Shown: positions 28,901-35,979, counted from the first letter of the stretch. The stretch: DNA of 42,725 nucleotides from Pseudoalteromonas luteoviolacea H33-S (GCF_001625695.1 NZ_AUXY01000077.1:1-42725); one strand, 5' to 3'. The notes: generated from the sequence alone by a model not told the origin. Program-made: numbers and translations.

Positions 28901-31900
28901 CTCATCCAGCATTTGAATGGCTAAAATAGAGTCTACCCCATAGTCTGCAAATGACTCTTCTGCGTCTAGTTCGTTAGGAGCCATGTCTAGGGCGGTACTT
29001 GCAATGTCAAATAGCGCATTGTGGACAAATTCAGTCAGCGCAGAGGGATCTAGATTGTGTTGTGGCTGTTGTATTGATGTACTGCTCATACTCTGTGTTG
29101 CTTTGTGGTTATCTTTTTTGTCTTTGTTCTTGGTGTGTGTTGGCGTTTTTGCTTGTAAAGAAACCCCATCACTCTGGGCGCAAAAAACTTGCTGAGGCGC
29201 GCTGGTATCACCAGCGGCAAAAGCGTTTACAAATCCAGTTTCATAAAGAGCTTGTTGCCAGTTTTCGATAGACAACATTGGCGAGCCTGTTAAGCGTAAG
29301 TGGGCATCTTGGCTTAGCCACCATCCCTCTAACAAGCCGAATGTTAGGTGTGTAAATAAGGAGGTTTGTACCACTTCATTGATAAGTAAAACACCACCTT
29401 GCTTTAAGCAAGCTTTGGCATTTTGCAGGGTGTTTTTAATGTCCGCAGTAGCGTGCAGAACGTTAGTGGCAATCACCACATCATAGCTGCCGATATCAAT
29501 ATTTTGCCCTGCAAGAGGCTTGCTGATATCTAGGTATTTGGTGTCAACAAATGGGTAATCAGTTTGATACTGCGCCTTGGCATGGTTAAAGAATGCTTTG
29601 GATAAGTCGGTATAAGCGTATTCTTCAACTTGCCACGGTTTAAGCGCTGGTAAAACCGAGCGAGTCGTGCCGCCAGTACCTGCGCCAATTTCAAGCACGC
29701 GTATTGATTCCAAGTTGGCTGTCGCCAAGTAGGATTGCAACTGCTCAATCAACACCGCATTTGCATAATCCGCAACCGGATTATTTTGATAAACCGCTTC
29801 GACTAAGGCCATGGATGCATTGGGAAAGAGCGCATCTGTGGCTTTGATCTCGCCATTTAAAATGGCAGGCAAATTCGCCAAGCAATTATCTAGTAGATCC
29901 TCCGATGGGGTTGAGTTATGGACAGCTTCAACAGTTTGAATAACGCCATTTTTCATTAGCTGGTGCGCCTCTAAATAGCGCTCGGTCTCTGTCCACCACT
30001 TACTGAAATACTCTGGCAAAATGGCAAGGGCTTGTTCACGCTGGGCTGGGTGTTGCCAGCCAGCTTGGTGGAGCGCCGCGCAAAGTTGGGTTAGGTCAAC
30101 CTGTGCTTTGCTATCTTGCTTAGGCGCTTGATATTTAGAGCTTTGCTTTGCGATTGCATGCTGCGCGCCTTGTGCACTAAAGCTCTGTAACTTAAAGGTA
30201 TCCGCTAATGCGGCTTGTGTGATTTTAAGCACGCCCGCTTGCGTTAAGTTTGAGTCCATCAAGGTCGCAAGAACTTGCATGCCTTGCTCTGCCTCGATAG
30301 AGCCAATGCCCATCGCCTGCATTTTCTTTTGGTAGTATTCGTCTTGGACTACGCCCACTGAGCCCCAGTATCCCCAATTGATGATTTTAACTGGGCACTT
30401 ATGCTGGTAAGTGCGAGCAAGTGAATCTAGATATACGCACCCCGCGGCATAGTTACTTTGCCCCGCAGCAGGAGAAAACGACTGCATAGATGAAAAGAAC
30501 AAGAAAAAGTCTAAGTCGGCTTGGCTGAATACTTCCAGCGCGACTTCTCCGGTTTGCTGTTTGGCGTGATAGCTGCGGTTAAATTGCGCGTCATCCATGT
30601 TTGCCAGCGTTTGGTCTTCTAGGTGTAAAATTGAATGCACCACACCATTTAAATCACCAAATTGACTGGTGATGCTTTTAGATGCACTTTCCATCGCATC
30701 TTTGTCACTGGCATCACATTGAATGTATACAGGGGCTTTACCAAGCTTTGCTAAGCGGTCAATATCGCTTTGAATATCCGCGTTTAATTCACGGCGGCCA
30801 AGCCAGATGATTTGCGCATCGTGGTGCTTTATCATCCATTCGCTCCATACTTGGCCAAGACCGCCAGCCCCGCCCAGTACGAGAAAGGTGCCTTGTTTTT
30901 GCAGATTCGCATTGTTAGTTGCTGCATCTAGATAAGTGTGCTGCGCCAGCTCAAAGCAAAAGTATTGCCCAGTTCGATGCGCATACAACCCTGCAGGCAA
31001 TGCTGTAAATTCACTTGGGATAGAATCTAATTGCTCCGCATCTATGATACGCACCGTCCAGCTTGGGTATTCCTGTGCGACACTTTGCAGTAGGCCAATT
31101 AGGCCTGCACCTTCGCAGTTATTTTGTTCATTTTGGCCAAAAACGGCTTGTGTTTGTTTTGTCACTAAGGTGATTGACAGTGGTTTACTATCAAACCCGT
31201 CTGCCAACATGCGCTTGAGTTGTTGGAATAAAGCCAGCGGCTGTGCGTACTCATCTTGTGCCAACCAAACCAGCTGATTGGTGTCATTACTCTCGGTTAA
31301 CCAATCTGGTTTTAATGCCTGTGGCCCAAAATAAGCTGCGTGCAGTTCAGGAGACGTTTCAAAGTCGGGTGTGACTGCTTGCCAGCAAGGCGTGAGCGTG
31401 AGCAGGTCTTGCGTACTTGGTTTGACGGCATCTAATGGGACTTTTCGAGTTGAAAAACCTTTAATGCCCATAAGTAAATTGCCATCTAAATCGCAGATAT
31501 CTAAATCAAACTTTTGTGTGTTATCTGTGTCGTTATTTGTCTGCGTCGCTTTGACCCAGACTTCATTGTGCTGTGCTGTACTCAATTGCTGTGCGTTGTA
31601 AAAGCACACTTGCTCGGTGGCAAATGGCAGGGCTGCGTGTGACTGGTCGGCAAATATGATTAAGGATTGCAGCGCTGCGTCGACAAGGGCAGGTGATAAG
31701 CCAAAGCCTTGGCTGCACGATGAAGGTACGGCCACTTTGGCGGTTGCTGTTATACCTTGTTTACTTAACTGCTGTAGGCCTTGAAAGCGGGGGCCGTAGT
31801 TTATGTCTATGTTTTTAAACCTGGCGTAAGCGTCACTTGGTGTAAGCAGCTGATCAGACTCTGTGGTTAATTCAAATAAGGTGACGGGCGCGCTTTGCTG

Positions 31901-34078
31901 CGACACTTGCACCTCTCCTGAGGCACAGACTTGTTGTGCGCCTTCGTGCTTTTGCCACACTTCAAATTGCATTGCACTATCTGACTGCCAAAGGGATACA
32001 TAAACAGTGTTTAGCTCAGTGGATGTCCCTTGCTCAATGCTGATAGGGCGTAGCCATTTGACGTTTTCAATTTGAATGGCATGGGACGCCTCTAAATTGT
32101 GGGATAACGCGATGGCTGCACGGACCATTTCTAACGTGCAAACCCCAGGCAATACGCACTCGCCATTGATTTGGTGGTCCGCTAAAAAGAATTCGTCGCC
32201 AGTAAAAGTCGAGCTAAACAGTAGTTCATCAAAAGCAGGTAACGCTTTATGTAGTAGTGGGTGTAAAACTTCGGCTTTAGGCGCGTCTTTTTTTGAGGTT
32301 ATCCAATATGGCTTTGGATTAAACGGGTAGCCGGGCAGGGCAAGTCGCTGTGGTTTAGCATCAGGATAAAGTGCTGACCAATCAACAGTCGCACCTGATA
32401 GCCATTGGCTTAGTGCATCTGAGGCGTTTTGATTATCTGCTGTTATACAGGTACTCGCGTTGCCTTTATCTGCTTTACCTTGCTGCCAAGCGCCGTTTTT
32501 ACCTTCAATAAACAAGTTAAGCTGTTTTGTTACTTCTGCCATTGAACTGGCACTAAAAGCCAAGCGCTGGCTCATGCTTTCGCGGCCAACTTGTAGGGTA
32601 AATGCCAAATCGGCCAAGCTATCATCAGTTAAGTTTTGCGCTTCAATAAAGGCTTTGAGTGCTTTGGCGCGCGTCATTAAGGCCTCAGGCTTTTTGGCGG
32701 AGAGCATAATCACAGCTGGTGCATCTAAACTAACGGTATTTGCTATTTGAGCTGGTGGTGATTGCAAAATCACATGGGCGTTTACGCCTGCAAAGCCAAA
32801 TGATGAAATACCAGCAAGCACATGTTTTTGCTCTAAGGGTACACAGTCAGTTGCTAAGGCAAACGGTGATTTATCCAGCGTGATTTTTGGGTTCAATGTC
32901 TCAAAGTTTTGTAGCGGTGGTACTTGCTGGTGTTTAAAACTCAAAAGCACCTTGATGATACCCGCTATGCCTGCAGCGGACTCCAAGTGACCGATATTGG
33001 TTTTGACTGTACTGAGATAACAAGTAGAGTCTCCGTCTGACTTTTTAGATTTTGTGGCACGAAAAGCCCGCTTTAGACCTTGAATTTCGATTGGATCGCC
33101 AAGTCGAGTGCCTGTCCCATGTAGCTCAATGTAAGATAAATCATCACTATGGTTCCCCGCATTATCGATGGCCTCTTGAATGACACGAGATTGCGAAAAT
33201 GGACTGGGTGAGGTGAGGGTATTGGTGTGACCTGAATGACCGACACTGCTGCCTTTGACCACACCGTACACAGTGAGGTTTTCTTTTAAAGCGCGCTCTA
33301 ATGGCATCAGCAGTACCATGCCCACGCCTTCGCCACGCACATAGCCATCGGCGTTGGCATCTAGGGTTTTGCAGTGCCCATTTGGTGATAACACTCCGAG
33401 CTTACTGAATGACACATAGCGACTTTTGGTGATAAGCAGGTTAACACCGCCAACTAAGGCGGCGTTGATCTCTCCGGCATTAAAGTCGTTCATGGCTTTG
33501 TGCAATGCAACCAAAGACGATGAACACGCGGTATCGACGGTTTCGCTGGGGCCTTGGAAATTAAAATAATGGGAGATGCGATTAGCAAAAACCCCAGTCG
33601 ACATGCCCGTTAAAAAATGTGGGTCGATGTTGCCCGTGGCAAGCTCTTGATAATCGGTATTACTGCAACCTAAGTACACACCTGTTTTGGTATTTTTGAA
33701 GGTACTTGGAGACAAACCCGCATCTTCAAAACATTGCCACGCCAGCTCCATGCTCAGGCGTTGTTGTGGGTCCATGCTTTGCGCTTCTTTGGGGGAAATG
33801 GCAAAAAATCCGGCATCAAAACCGTCAATATTGTCGATAAATCCGCCCCATTTACTCACGATTTTTTGTTCGTCTTTTTTCGGAGCTGGGTCAAAGTCAT
33901 CTTGCCATCGAAAGCGCGCTGCTGGGATCTCACTGATACTACTTACTTTGTTTGCTAAGTTGTGCCAAAACTGTTCTTTGCTGCTGGCGCCGGGAAAGCG
34001 CAGCGATATACCAACAATGGCAATCTCTTGTTGAGCTGAGGTGTGTTTGTTAGCCGTAGTATCTTGCTTGTTTTTCAT
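13976..34078 (-). CDS. Trans-AT polyketide/non-ribosomal peptide megasynthase with terminal reductase
   Basis: A 6,700-residue multimodular synthase. The frame opens 15 codons earlier at a TTG, but ATG 34078 begins the plausible N-terminus MKNKQDTT. Domains (numbered from this ATG): KS1 18-435 (Cys185); DH 605-890 (H635 in HxxxGxxxxP, D800); KR1 (GGAGGLG about 1064, Tyr1210); C-methyltransferase (LEIGAGTGG about 1461); ACP1 Ser1717; KS2 (Cys1975); KR2 (GGLGQLG about 2618, Tyr2761); ACP2 Ser2911; C (HHLIIDG 3109-3115); A 3440-3960; PCP Ser3981; KS3 (Cys4212); KR3 (Tyr4961); ACP3 Ser5101; KS4 (Cys5321); KR4 (Tyr6084); ACP4 Ser6238; terminal reductase (GATGFLG about 6326, Y6484-GQS-K6488). There is no AT domain, so malonyl groups must come in trans. 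The A-domain pocket reads D-F-W-N-I-G-M-V-H-K, the threonine code. No loading module is present. KR3 has Gly4948 where the catalytic Ser is expected. Confidence 0.95.
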   Translation of the reverse strand: MKNKQDTTANKHTSAQQEIAIVGISLRFPGASSKEQFWHNLANKVSSISEIPAARFRWQDDFDPAPKKDEQKIVSKWGGFIDNIDGFDAGFFAISPKEAQSMDPQQRLSMELAWQCFEDAGLSPSTFKNTKTGVYLGCSNTDYQELATGNIDPHFLTGMSTGVFANRISHYFNFQGPSETVDTACSSSLVALHKAMNDFNAGEINAALVGGVNLLITKSRYVSFSKLGVLSPNGHCKTLDANADGYVRGEGVGMVLLMPLERALKENLTVYGVVKGSSVGHSGHTNTLTSPSPFSQSRVIQEAIDNAGNHSDDLSYIELHGTGTRLGDPIEIQGLKRAFRATKSKKSDGDSTCYLSTVKTNIGHLESAAGIAGIIKVLLSFKHQQVPPLQNFETLNPKITLDKSPFALATDCVPLEQKHVLAGISSFGFAGVNAHVILQSPPAQIANTVSLDAPAVIMLSAKKPEALMTRAKALKAFIEAQNLTDDSLADLAFTLQVGRESMSQRLAFSASSMAEVTKQLNLFIEGKNGAWQQGKADKGNASTCITADNQNASDALSQWLSGATVDWSALYPDAKPQRLALPGYPFNPKPYWITSKKDAPKAEVLHPLLHKALPAFDELLFSSTFTGDEFFLADHQINGECVLPGVCTLEMVRAAIALSHNLEASHAIQIENVKWLRPISIEQGTSTELNTVYVSLWQSDSAMQFEVWQKHEGAQQVCASGEVQVSQQSAPVTLFELTTESDQLLTPSDAYARFKNIDINYGPRFQGLQQLSKQGITATAKVAVPSSCSQGFGLSPALVDAALQSLIIFADQSHAALPFATEQVCFYNAQQLSTAQHNEVWVKATQTNNDTDNTQKFDLDICDLDGNLLMGIKGFSTRKVPLDAVKPSTQDLLTLTPCWQAVTPDFETSPELHAAYFGPQALKPDWLTESNDTNQLVWLAQDEYAQPLALFQQLKRMLADGFDSKPLSITLVTKQTQAVFGQNEQNNCEGAGLIGLLQSVAQEYPSWTVRIIDAEQLDSIPSEFTALPAGLYAHRTGQYFCFELAQHTYLDAATNNANLQKQGTFLVLGGAGGLGQVWSEWMIKHHDAQIIWLGRRELNADIQSDIDRLAKLGKAPVYIQCDASDKDAMESASKSITSQFGDLNGVVHSILHLEDQTLANMDDAQFNRSYHAKQQTGEVALEVFSQADLDFFLFFSSMQSFSPAAGQSNYAAGCVYLDSLARTYQHKCPVKIINWGYWGSVGVVQDEYYQKKMQAMGIGSIEAEQGMQVLATLMDSNLTQAGVLKITQAALADTFKLQSFSAQGAQHAIAKQSSKYQAPKQDSKAQVDLTQLCAALHQAGWQHPAQREQALAILPEYFSKWWTETERYLEAHQLMKNGVIQTVEAVHNSTPSEDLLDNCLANLPAILNGEIKATDALFPNASMALVEAVYQNNPVADYANAVLIEQLQSYLATANLESIRVLEIGAGTGGTTRSVLPALKPWQVEEYAYTDLSKAFFNHAKAQYQTDYPFVDTKYLDISKPLAGQNIDIGSYDVVIATNVLHATADIKNTLQNAKACLKQGGVLLINEVVQTSLFTHLTFGLLEGWWLSQDAHLRLTGSPMLSIENWQQALYETGFVNAFAAGDTSAPQQVFCAQSDGVSLQAKTPTHTKNKDKKDNHKATQSMSSTSIQQPQHNLDPSALTEFVHNALFDIASTALDMAPNELDAEESFADYGVDSILAIQMLDEINAKFNVNLPATLLFDYPSIDTLSAYIIAEHKEQVLAVMPAQSDSNASEHAVKTNTNSDSTHNLRKHSSQSKVVQAEQENLTTQAPVHSGKIAIVGMSGQFGDADNLEEFWCMLAEKRTSVKAQTRWDVSRLTANQQSWSKYASLLNDISLFDAPFFSITPQEAMYMDPQQRLFLQQAYKALEDANMITKVAGQNVGVYLGCAQSDYAGLAEEDAPAQVFWGNAGSVIPARVSYFLNLKGPALAIDTACSSSLVALHSACQALNNNEISSALVGGVATLCTPKFSIHAGKAGMLSPDGTCYTFDDRANGFVPGEGAGVLVLKKLEDAERDGDHIYGVILGSATNQDGTTSGITAPSSLSQEQLHRDIYARFDIAPDSIQMIEAHGTGTKLGDPIEFQALTRAFRAHTDSNEFCALGSVKTNIGHCLTAAGVAGVIKALLAMKHRTIPASLHYEQGNSHINWHNTPFFVNQEAIAWQSDNGQKRRAAVSSFGFSGTNAHVVLEEYLPQPVQQQSTATQPVIITLSAKSKESLNDKAHALKSWLTRKNVQDSALTSLAFTLQSAREEMDYRMAFTASTIADVQDGLTQFINKARGHYKQGEVKQGKEILSALDNSDFMRWIEQGDLNKLLALWVVGADIDWPLLYAQQTPALLRLPTYPFAKTSFWLPEKSTHKPAEKCEPSAALDFNGPSANVQNTQAFEPVPQLPIKQAPNTPSALLHYTVNWADKPLTSTEPATYHRQVVLLGDNLPEIYSVSSTRLNCTATEVQTQLEAYTNGLIDYFKQLERQQGTITKKTPSNLLVQVVVKDQTTLLTALNGVLKTAAIEYSNIETQLIAVDDTNNFEHLVENEAKKQDACIRYQQGQRQVLTFDLQAYQQVDTSTLPWKEDGVYVITGGLGQLGQTFAKEIIQHTKQAHIVFVGRRAHNNEIQTHLDALGGEPSRLRYVSLDIANHDDVNALFANLKVKHGGITGIIHSAGVIKDQLISNKTPQEVEQVFAPKVAGLMALDEASKTCDLDFFVCFSSIAGVFGNMGQADYACANAFMDRFMAARQTQVSQGMRSGLSLSINWPLWSEGGMQVDSLTTSILQSQGIKVMPNEVGIDAFYRIFTLHNIPTQHCFLYGDASKLTQLWLKPSTTTQRINTGSVEGGKSHAQIRDHVKSIITDITKIDVQDLDDEVDFKDMGFDSIMLMSVVQRLESDTFLNIETLPPALLFEISTINELCDYLAAHQLPTQVDEPLAQSTPASANLHGPMPLSKAQQGLWLLHKQNPQLSTYHVPMVFEVNDLNVDCMQAALNWLSEKHPILSVQLAEVEGLPQQQITGLTPVLEQNHTPVASKSALIDLIQADIKLPFALAQSHSAHSPLLWRATHWQVNGQLDVVVLVFHHLIIDGVSATLLLEQLWQTYHALVANEPLEQAQPDTGFFTYLEWEKKMLSSEQSTQLTHYWQTQLQGVESELTLAGKQEKQSANKQAKRLELAINSNQVQRIQQFCSSNKLNPAAFFLSAFQTLLSAKTQRDDITLGVPVLHRPTSDMANSLGLFVNQLPLSASVNQTLSFSQLALQNQHQLGELIKHSGYPFAEIVRATGAKRAMHSHPIFQIGFAYHNFLKPDWIESNQDLVNAIWPDCVQEPELDLSLEVTPLSHSFKVAFKFDEAVYPSTIIDALAKDYTALIDDVMFAGEQALGSLPVFANLKTLPAAQPTLVNLFEAQAAMHPEHIAVCFGMQSINYRQLNDKANQFANTLLNHPEFKQDTENLIALCAKPSIELIVAILGILKSGAAYVPLDPNSPAARIQHILEDAKPSMLVLGTEMQHAGAYQHHQVINLQAALATTVQVANINRASASNLAYVIYTSGSTGKPKGVLVEHHNVCSLFNNTQSLFGFNEQDTWCLFHSYAFDFSVWEIWGALLHGGKLLIPDELTRKESVSFAKFVIDNQVTILNQTPSAFYPLMDNLLASPHNALRKVIFGGEALDVSKLAPWFEQAQPHAELVNMYGITETTVHVTEVTIDASMVYGAQARSTIGRALPGYEVLLLDEQFNPVQAGQVGEIFVAGCGVTRGYHNQPALTDARFITHSTGKRLYRSGDLARFNESGLLEYMGRADDQVQIRGHRIELGEAQHALQSLSYITDAYVTSAQKQRGQVLVAYIIAPDAPSTAQIRADLLFKLPEYMVPAYFVLVPHFPITPNGKIDKQALSKQLPFVPSQTAMLDAKPNASTLTATPKLTEQSELKAAVTQIWQQVLEVEHIASNVPFFEAGGDSLLANVLTAKFKSQLDVEFPLTQIFQSSTIDAMTDFIAQAQNAHTQAPVQEITSDAANSNSDNQENHTQDIALIGLSCQYPDSQNHTEFWHNLVNEKDLLKRLSESTEQGDITWLDSWVEGQDQFDPEFFNISEKNAKTMSYSQRQLLLHAWKAIEDAGYCAENMPNTGVYVSSSGADNPDLNLQDKFKDGQFILNAQDYVASTINQPGTLPTTISYHLGFTGPSLFVHSNCSSSMSAISLACSALKAGEIDYAIVGAACLYPQRYTGYEYEKGLNFAGDARCKVFDEKADGMIGGSGVSVIVLKRADDAVNDADNIYSLIRGIKVNNDGKDKAGFFAPGTKGQMHVIEQTLKAANVSPASISYVEAHGTGTALGDPIEFSSLQQVYQQYSGDKQFCGLGAVKSNLGHTDTLAGLTGLIKTSLALYHKKLPASLHYNNVNPHIDLANSPFYMVDSTRDWHTPLLPRRAAVSSFGIGGTNAHAVLEEACNIEYHELENQLIYSPAIIVLSAHTQAVLDKQVAQLHDYLTANNLTEQDLRRLAFTLQTGRTVMPIRTGVVVNSIAELKSKLAKYVPTAAIKPAHSIELERAIRLLDHQEILAHWVKTGFTNWDFIYQGEKLPKLSLPTYPFALKTIGLGDAQTVQVPKVGDDEQAKVTLKAPVWVKNAQTGQAHTTATDTENHLVLCDYTAHAQFSELPDTQIHTLHSEHFAIEQKIADYGFQLVELIKHLAKAKKQIKLQLVIGDTASADTQANLYTGFHALLKTASLEHKTLQTQLLVIDTEVIESEVARILRAEQSGFDEKFVRYIKGEREVLTYQAITSAEPKMPFKANGVYLITGGFGGIGQHFIKAISAQPFNKTIVVTGRKPQSHPEVQKQLVALSTSNTQLQYQSVDVSHKMNVLLMVRDILAKHGSLSGVIHAAGIVKDTLLSKKDKHSFSQVLAPKVSGVVALDEATQDLALDFFVCFAGLSGVNGALTQVDYATANAFLDSYMHYRSGLQQRGERQGMSASIDWPYWQDGGMKINPDFKDMLAKTGFTPMPTRTGIDAFYSSLQHPQTLVEYTKTAQPANASSTPNAHQFDNIEALTAELKTGLSGIAADLLGVDANELDPDTDLGDFGADSIAFITFINQVNAKYQLTLSPSVLFMHSTLNSILAHILDEHSDKLVGNNSGHTELQKVQVTEQTNETDDRIAIIGISAQFPQANNIDAFWQNLVNQTDCVTEFDWAGENTDTRSQQPLPKDINWLGRLERNQHFDPLFFNIAPAESDRIKLQESLLMSHVWQCIEDAGYDPKSLAGTNTGLFIGCQAGYHEGLITSSAYAPNRMSYFLDLHGPSEGVDTTCSSSLVAIHKAVQAIQNGECDQAIVGGVNVIDSPSASLAMHDIGALSPTGRCRTFSADADGIVRGEGVGMIFIKKLNESERDKDHIYGTILGSAINHGGKSQGFTVPNAKAQTRLLDKAWQDAGVDPSTLSYIECHGTGTSLGDPVELDALKAAYKKISAATGNAQTCALGSVKSNIGHLEIAAGIAGVIKVLLQLKHQTLVPSLHVDELNPYLGLEKSPFKVQTEMTPWQSEQPRRAGVSSFGISGVNAHIVLEEYSKQPVAEATAADTESAIVLSATSQSALEAKVKALNAFVEQQPTVSFESLVYTLQIGRTAHKYRTGWTVSSIADLKQKLGAELESNTLMIKKVPSTKAEAITDNDVLKLAHNPAALLRFWLEGHPINWSVLYKTPVQKVSLPSTPFLITESPAAPWLLLENQWQTMPLSCPLDWQAQLHPLLANKKGLIVAKDKQSAEPLRAKLNGCDVDIVHFSELDTLVFNQDTLPSFVYFIAEQAETTPADIKPLYEFIQAISKFDKHTMQLFYALPNSHMSSSYEDISALLRSYTMRNPAHVWSLVEFADNGSEWADKLLQELVCPSLNSDATQPNQVKYQNQSRFGLALNKAALPANNSALCANNFKQHGVYLIAGALGELGMALCEQLLTQFNATLILLGRRKEAQCIDSLNQLKISQQGQVHYLSADVACEQSLREVHKYMDEYNLQLNGILHLGTAFKEDENNWTDFEQAMQVKVQGSINLDKVFAHTNLDLFVMFSSMAVFGSLNHLSYSYGNGFQNAFAHARQQQVLAGERHGKTLAINWGYWHSDDPVKSIENGFAEKKGYQLITMPEAFSLMQHLLNSEVTNMGALLSTSPDKIYQNTARILSREVAPADTVSHLSDTQIEVVNSADIRGAVIQIVSNVIGISADELDLDCDLYEYGFDSISLLKTFQQLKEQLNIELQADAFKNMNTIAAFIEDIEKLYCAQQADSQSEVSQQKPDFILDAGFTPISQTSELSKAYEGDVKSVLLTGATGFLGSHILQQLLDETDATIYCIVRASSLIEAKQRIAHSAKNYQLLPNMSRIEPMLGDMEKPQLGLSDKDWQSLCEHVQHIVHTASYVNHIQPYFAFKKSVAGTNQLLQIATTKSLKMMHFVSSTTASTQVKNSHFSVNPVEDFIDVTDAELICSGYGQSKWVQEENIRQASECGVPYTIYRFAQISGSSQTGIGNTDDIFHRILKMMMRTPVQPAEVPYLLDIIPVDKAAAAIVLGMNDEQKRNTVFHVANKTPLPVTQFYDMAKSQGLRFEQGEKHAFIESCKHYTEHATEGNTQVIMDGLLTQRPGYDEYLFEAYLMPMAPYDKDNYLALVDQYQVGLDDWEALFNTYFKQWREDSHYQVIWQEAELPSH

Positions 34079-34125
34079 GGTTTGTCTCAGTAAAACGGGT
34101 GTAACTAATAATGTGCAAAGCAAAG

Positions 34126-34151
34126 GCCCTAAATCACCCTTGATTTAGGGC
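34126..34151 (-). terminator. Strong hairpin between carbamoyltransferase and synthase genes
   Basis: Perfect 11-bp stem GCCCTAAATCA / TGATTTAGGGC with a 4-base loop, placed 8 bases after the carbamoyltransferase stop and 47 bases before the synthase ATG. On the minus strand it is followed by CTTTGCTTTGC, a poor T tract, so it may act as a partial terminator, attenuator or mRNA-processing/stability element that adjusts synthase levels. Confidence 0.6.
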
Positions 34152-34159
34152 GCTTACTG

Positions 34160-35902
34160 TTAGCTCTTTTCGTAAATGGTGTTGTTAATCACCAACACGT
34201 CGATGCCTGACATCAGGAACACCGCGAGCATGTCTTCAACAGAATGCACAATGGGTTTACCCATAATGTTGAAGCTGGTGTTTAGTAGTACAGGCACACC
34301 TGTGATCTCTTTAAAGCTGTTGATTAAGTTGTAGTAAGGTTCGTTCCACTCTTTTTTTACTGACTGCAAACGACCTGTGTTGTCGACGTGCACAACCGCA
34401 GGCACCTTATCTCGCACTTCTTCTCTAAAGACCAAAGTACGCTCCATGTAAGGTGACTCTTGGTAGTTTTCAAAGTACTCATTGCCGTGCTCGTGCAAGA
34501 TAGACGGTGCAAAGGGTCTGAACTCTTCACGGAACTTAACGCGGGCATTGATGGTGTCTTTCATATCTGGCAAACAAGGGTTTGCGAGGATTGAGCGATT
34601 ACCTAAAGAGCGCGGACCAAATTCGGCGCGACCTTGTGCCCAACCGATGATTTTGCCTTGCGCTAAAAACTCTGCGGTCTTTTTGTAGACCTCATCGCCG
34701 TAATCTGTGGCTTTTAAGTGGCCATATTGCGCCAGCTTTTGCAGCGACTTTTCTTTGACTGTTGAGCCTGTATATGGCGATTGCACGGTTTTACTTGGCT
34801 GCCAACTTGGATTGTCTTGCTGGTAACTTAACAACGCAGCGCCAATGGCATTGCCATCATCAGCAGGGGCTGAAGGCACAAAGATGTTGTCAAATTTGGA
34901 GCGCTCAAGAGCGGTGCCCATAAATGAGGAGTTCAGTGAACAGCCACCTGAAATACATAGGTTTTTAGACGGTGCATACTCGTATGCGGCGTTGATTAAA
35001 TCCATGAAGATTTCACCAAACACCAACTGACCTGTGTAAGCAAAGTCTTTATAGCGTTCAACCGACTCACCAGGCTCTCTTGCCATGCTTTTGATTTCTT
35101 TCATGATGGCATTAAGGTTTTTCGGAACAGCAAAGTTACCGTTTTTAACCTGCAAAGATGAGCGCAGTAAATCATAGACTCTTTGGTCTTTTTTACCGTA
35201 AGGAGCTAGGCCCATGACTTTCCACTCTTCGCCTTTGAGCGGGTCAAAGCCGAGGTTTTCACAGATGATGGTGTAGAACAAACCTAAGCTCTTAAATGAG
35301 CGTTTTACCTTGATTGGCGCAGGTTTAATCTTGCCATGTTTGTAGGTGTAATAGGCAATACTGCTTTTTTCGCCCATGCCATCTACCACGATACAGGTTG
35401 CGTCATCATACGGGCTGTTAAAACAGGCGTTGGCAGCGTGGGTTAAATGGTGGTCGTGATAGCGTACATCCGTAGGTTTTTTAGTTCTGTAGTTACCGAC
35501 GATAAAGTTGCGGCAACCAGCTTCAAAAAAGCGTGATAGGGTTCTGCCAGCCGCCGCTTGAGAAGCGCGAGCAAAGTAGAACTGATCTTTAATATCACGG
35601 GTGTTGACGTCAATATTAAATGAGAAAGTCTCTAAAATACTTAAAACCACATTTTCTAAAATATTGGTGCTTTTTTCGCGGCCTTTACTCCATGTTTTGG
35701 CAATCACAAGCTCAGTGCAATCGGCGCAGTGCGTTTTCAGTACTTCTTCAATGTAGTAAGGGTTGTCTGGCAAGCAGTATAGGCCACGTTTGTAGCCTAA
35801 AAAGCGCTCTGCGTCTTCGGCAAAAATGAGTTCGCCTTTTGCGTTAACGATTGCAATTGCAGGGTCGTGAAATGAGGTGGCTAAGCCAATGTAATATTTC
35901 AT
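34160..35902 (-). CDS. Carbamoyltransferase (NodU/CmcH/TobZ family)
   Basis: 580 residues, full length for the family. The N-terminal Kae1-like domain starts YYIGLATSFHDPAIAIV and holds the metal-site motif HDHHLTHAAN (149-158) and VVDGMGE. The C-terminal YrdC-like domain has GRAEFGPRSLGNRS and ends in NTSFNIMGKPIV. These enzymes form carbamoyl-AMP from carbamoyl phosphate and ATP, then carbamoylate a hydroxyl of a natural product, making a carbamate. The natural targets here are the hydroxyls set by the KR domains, the Thr side chain or a P450 product. It is third in the operon, between the discrete AT and the synthase; the start is preceded by GGACC. Confidence 0.95.
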   Translation of the reverse strand: MKYYIGLATSFHDPAIAIVNAKGELIFAEDAERFLGYKRGLYCLPDNPYYIEEVLKTHCADCTELVIAKTWSKGREKSTNILENVVLSILETFSFNIDVNTRDIKDQFYFARASQAAAGRTLSRFFEAGCRNFIVGNYRTKKPTDVRYHDHHLTHAANACFNSPYDDATCIVVDGMGEKSSIAYYTYKHGKIKPAPIKVKRSFKSLGLFYTIICENLGFDPLKGEEWKVMGLAPYGKKDQRVYDLLRSSLQVKNGNFAVPKNLNAIMKEIKSMAREPGESVERYKDFAYTGQLVFGEIFMDLINAAYEYAPSKNLCISGGCSLNSSFMGTALERSKFDNIFVPSAPADDGNAIGAALLSYQQDNPSWQPSKTVQSPYTGSTVKEKSLQKLAQYGHLKATDYGDEVYKKTAEFLAQGKIIGWAQGRAEFGPRSLGNRSILANPCLPDMKDTINARVKFREEFRPFAPSILHEHGNEYFENYQESPYMERTLVFREEVRDKVPAVVHVDNTGRLQSVKKEWNEPYYNLINSFKEITGVPVLLNTSFNIMGKPIVHSVEDMLAVFLMSGIDVLVINNTIYEKS

Positions 35903-35979
35903 CGCTGTGGTCCAATATTGTGGTTAAGTTTTATTCTGTTGATGGCCTTGCTTGGGCCAGTGATTGTATTCATGTGGAT

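Noticed and set aside
13976..34078. Many open frames on the + strand and in other minus-strand frames inside the synthase gene
   Set aside because: They are shadows of one continuous, domain-supported coding frame; none shows independent motifs or ribosome sites.
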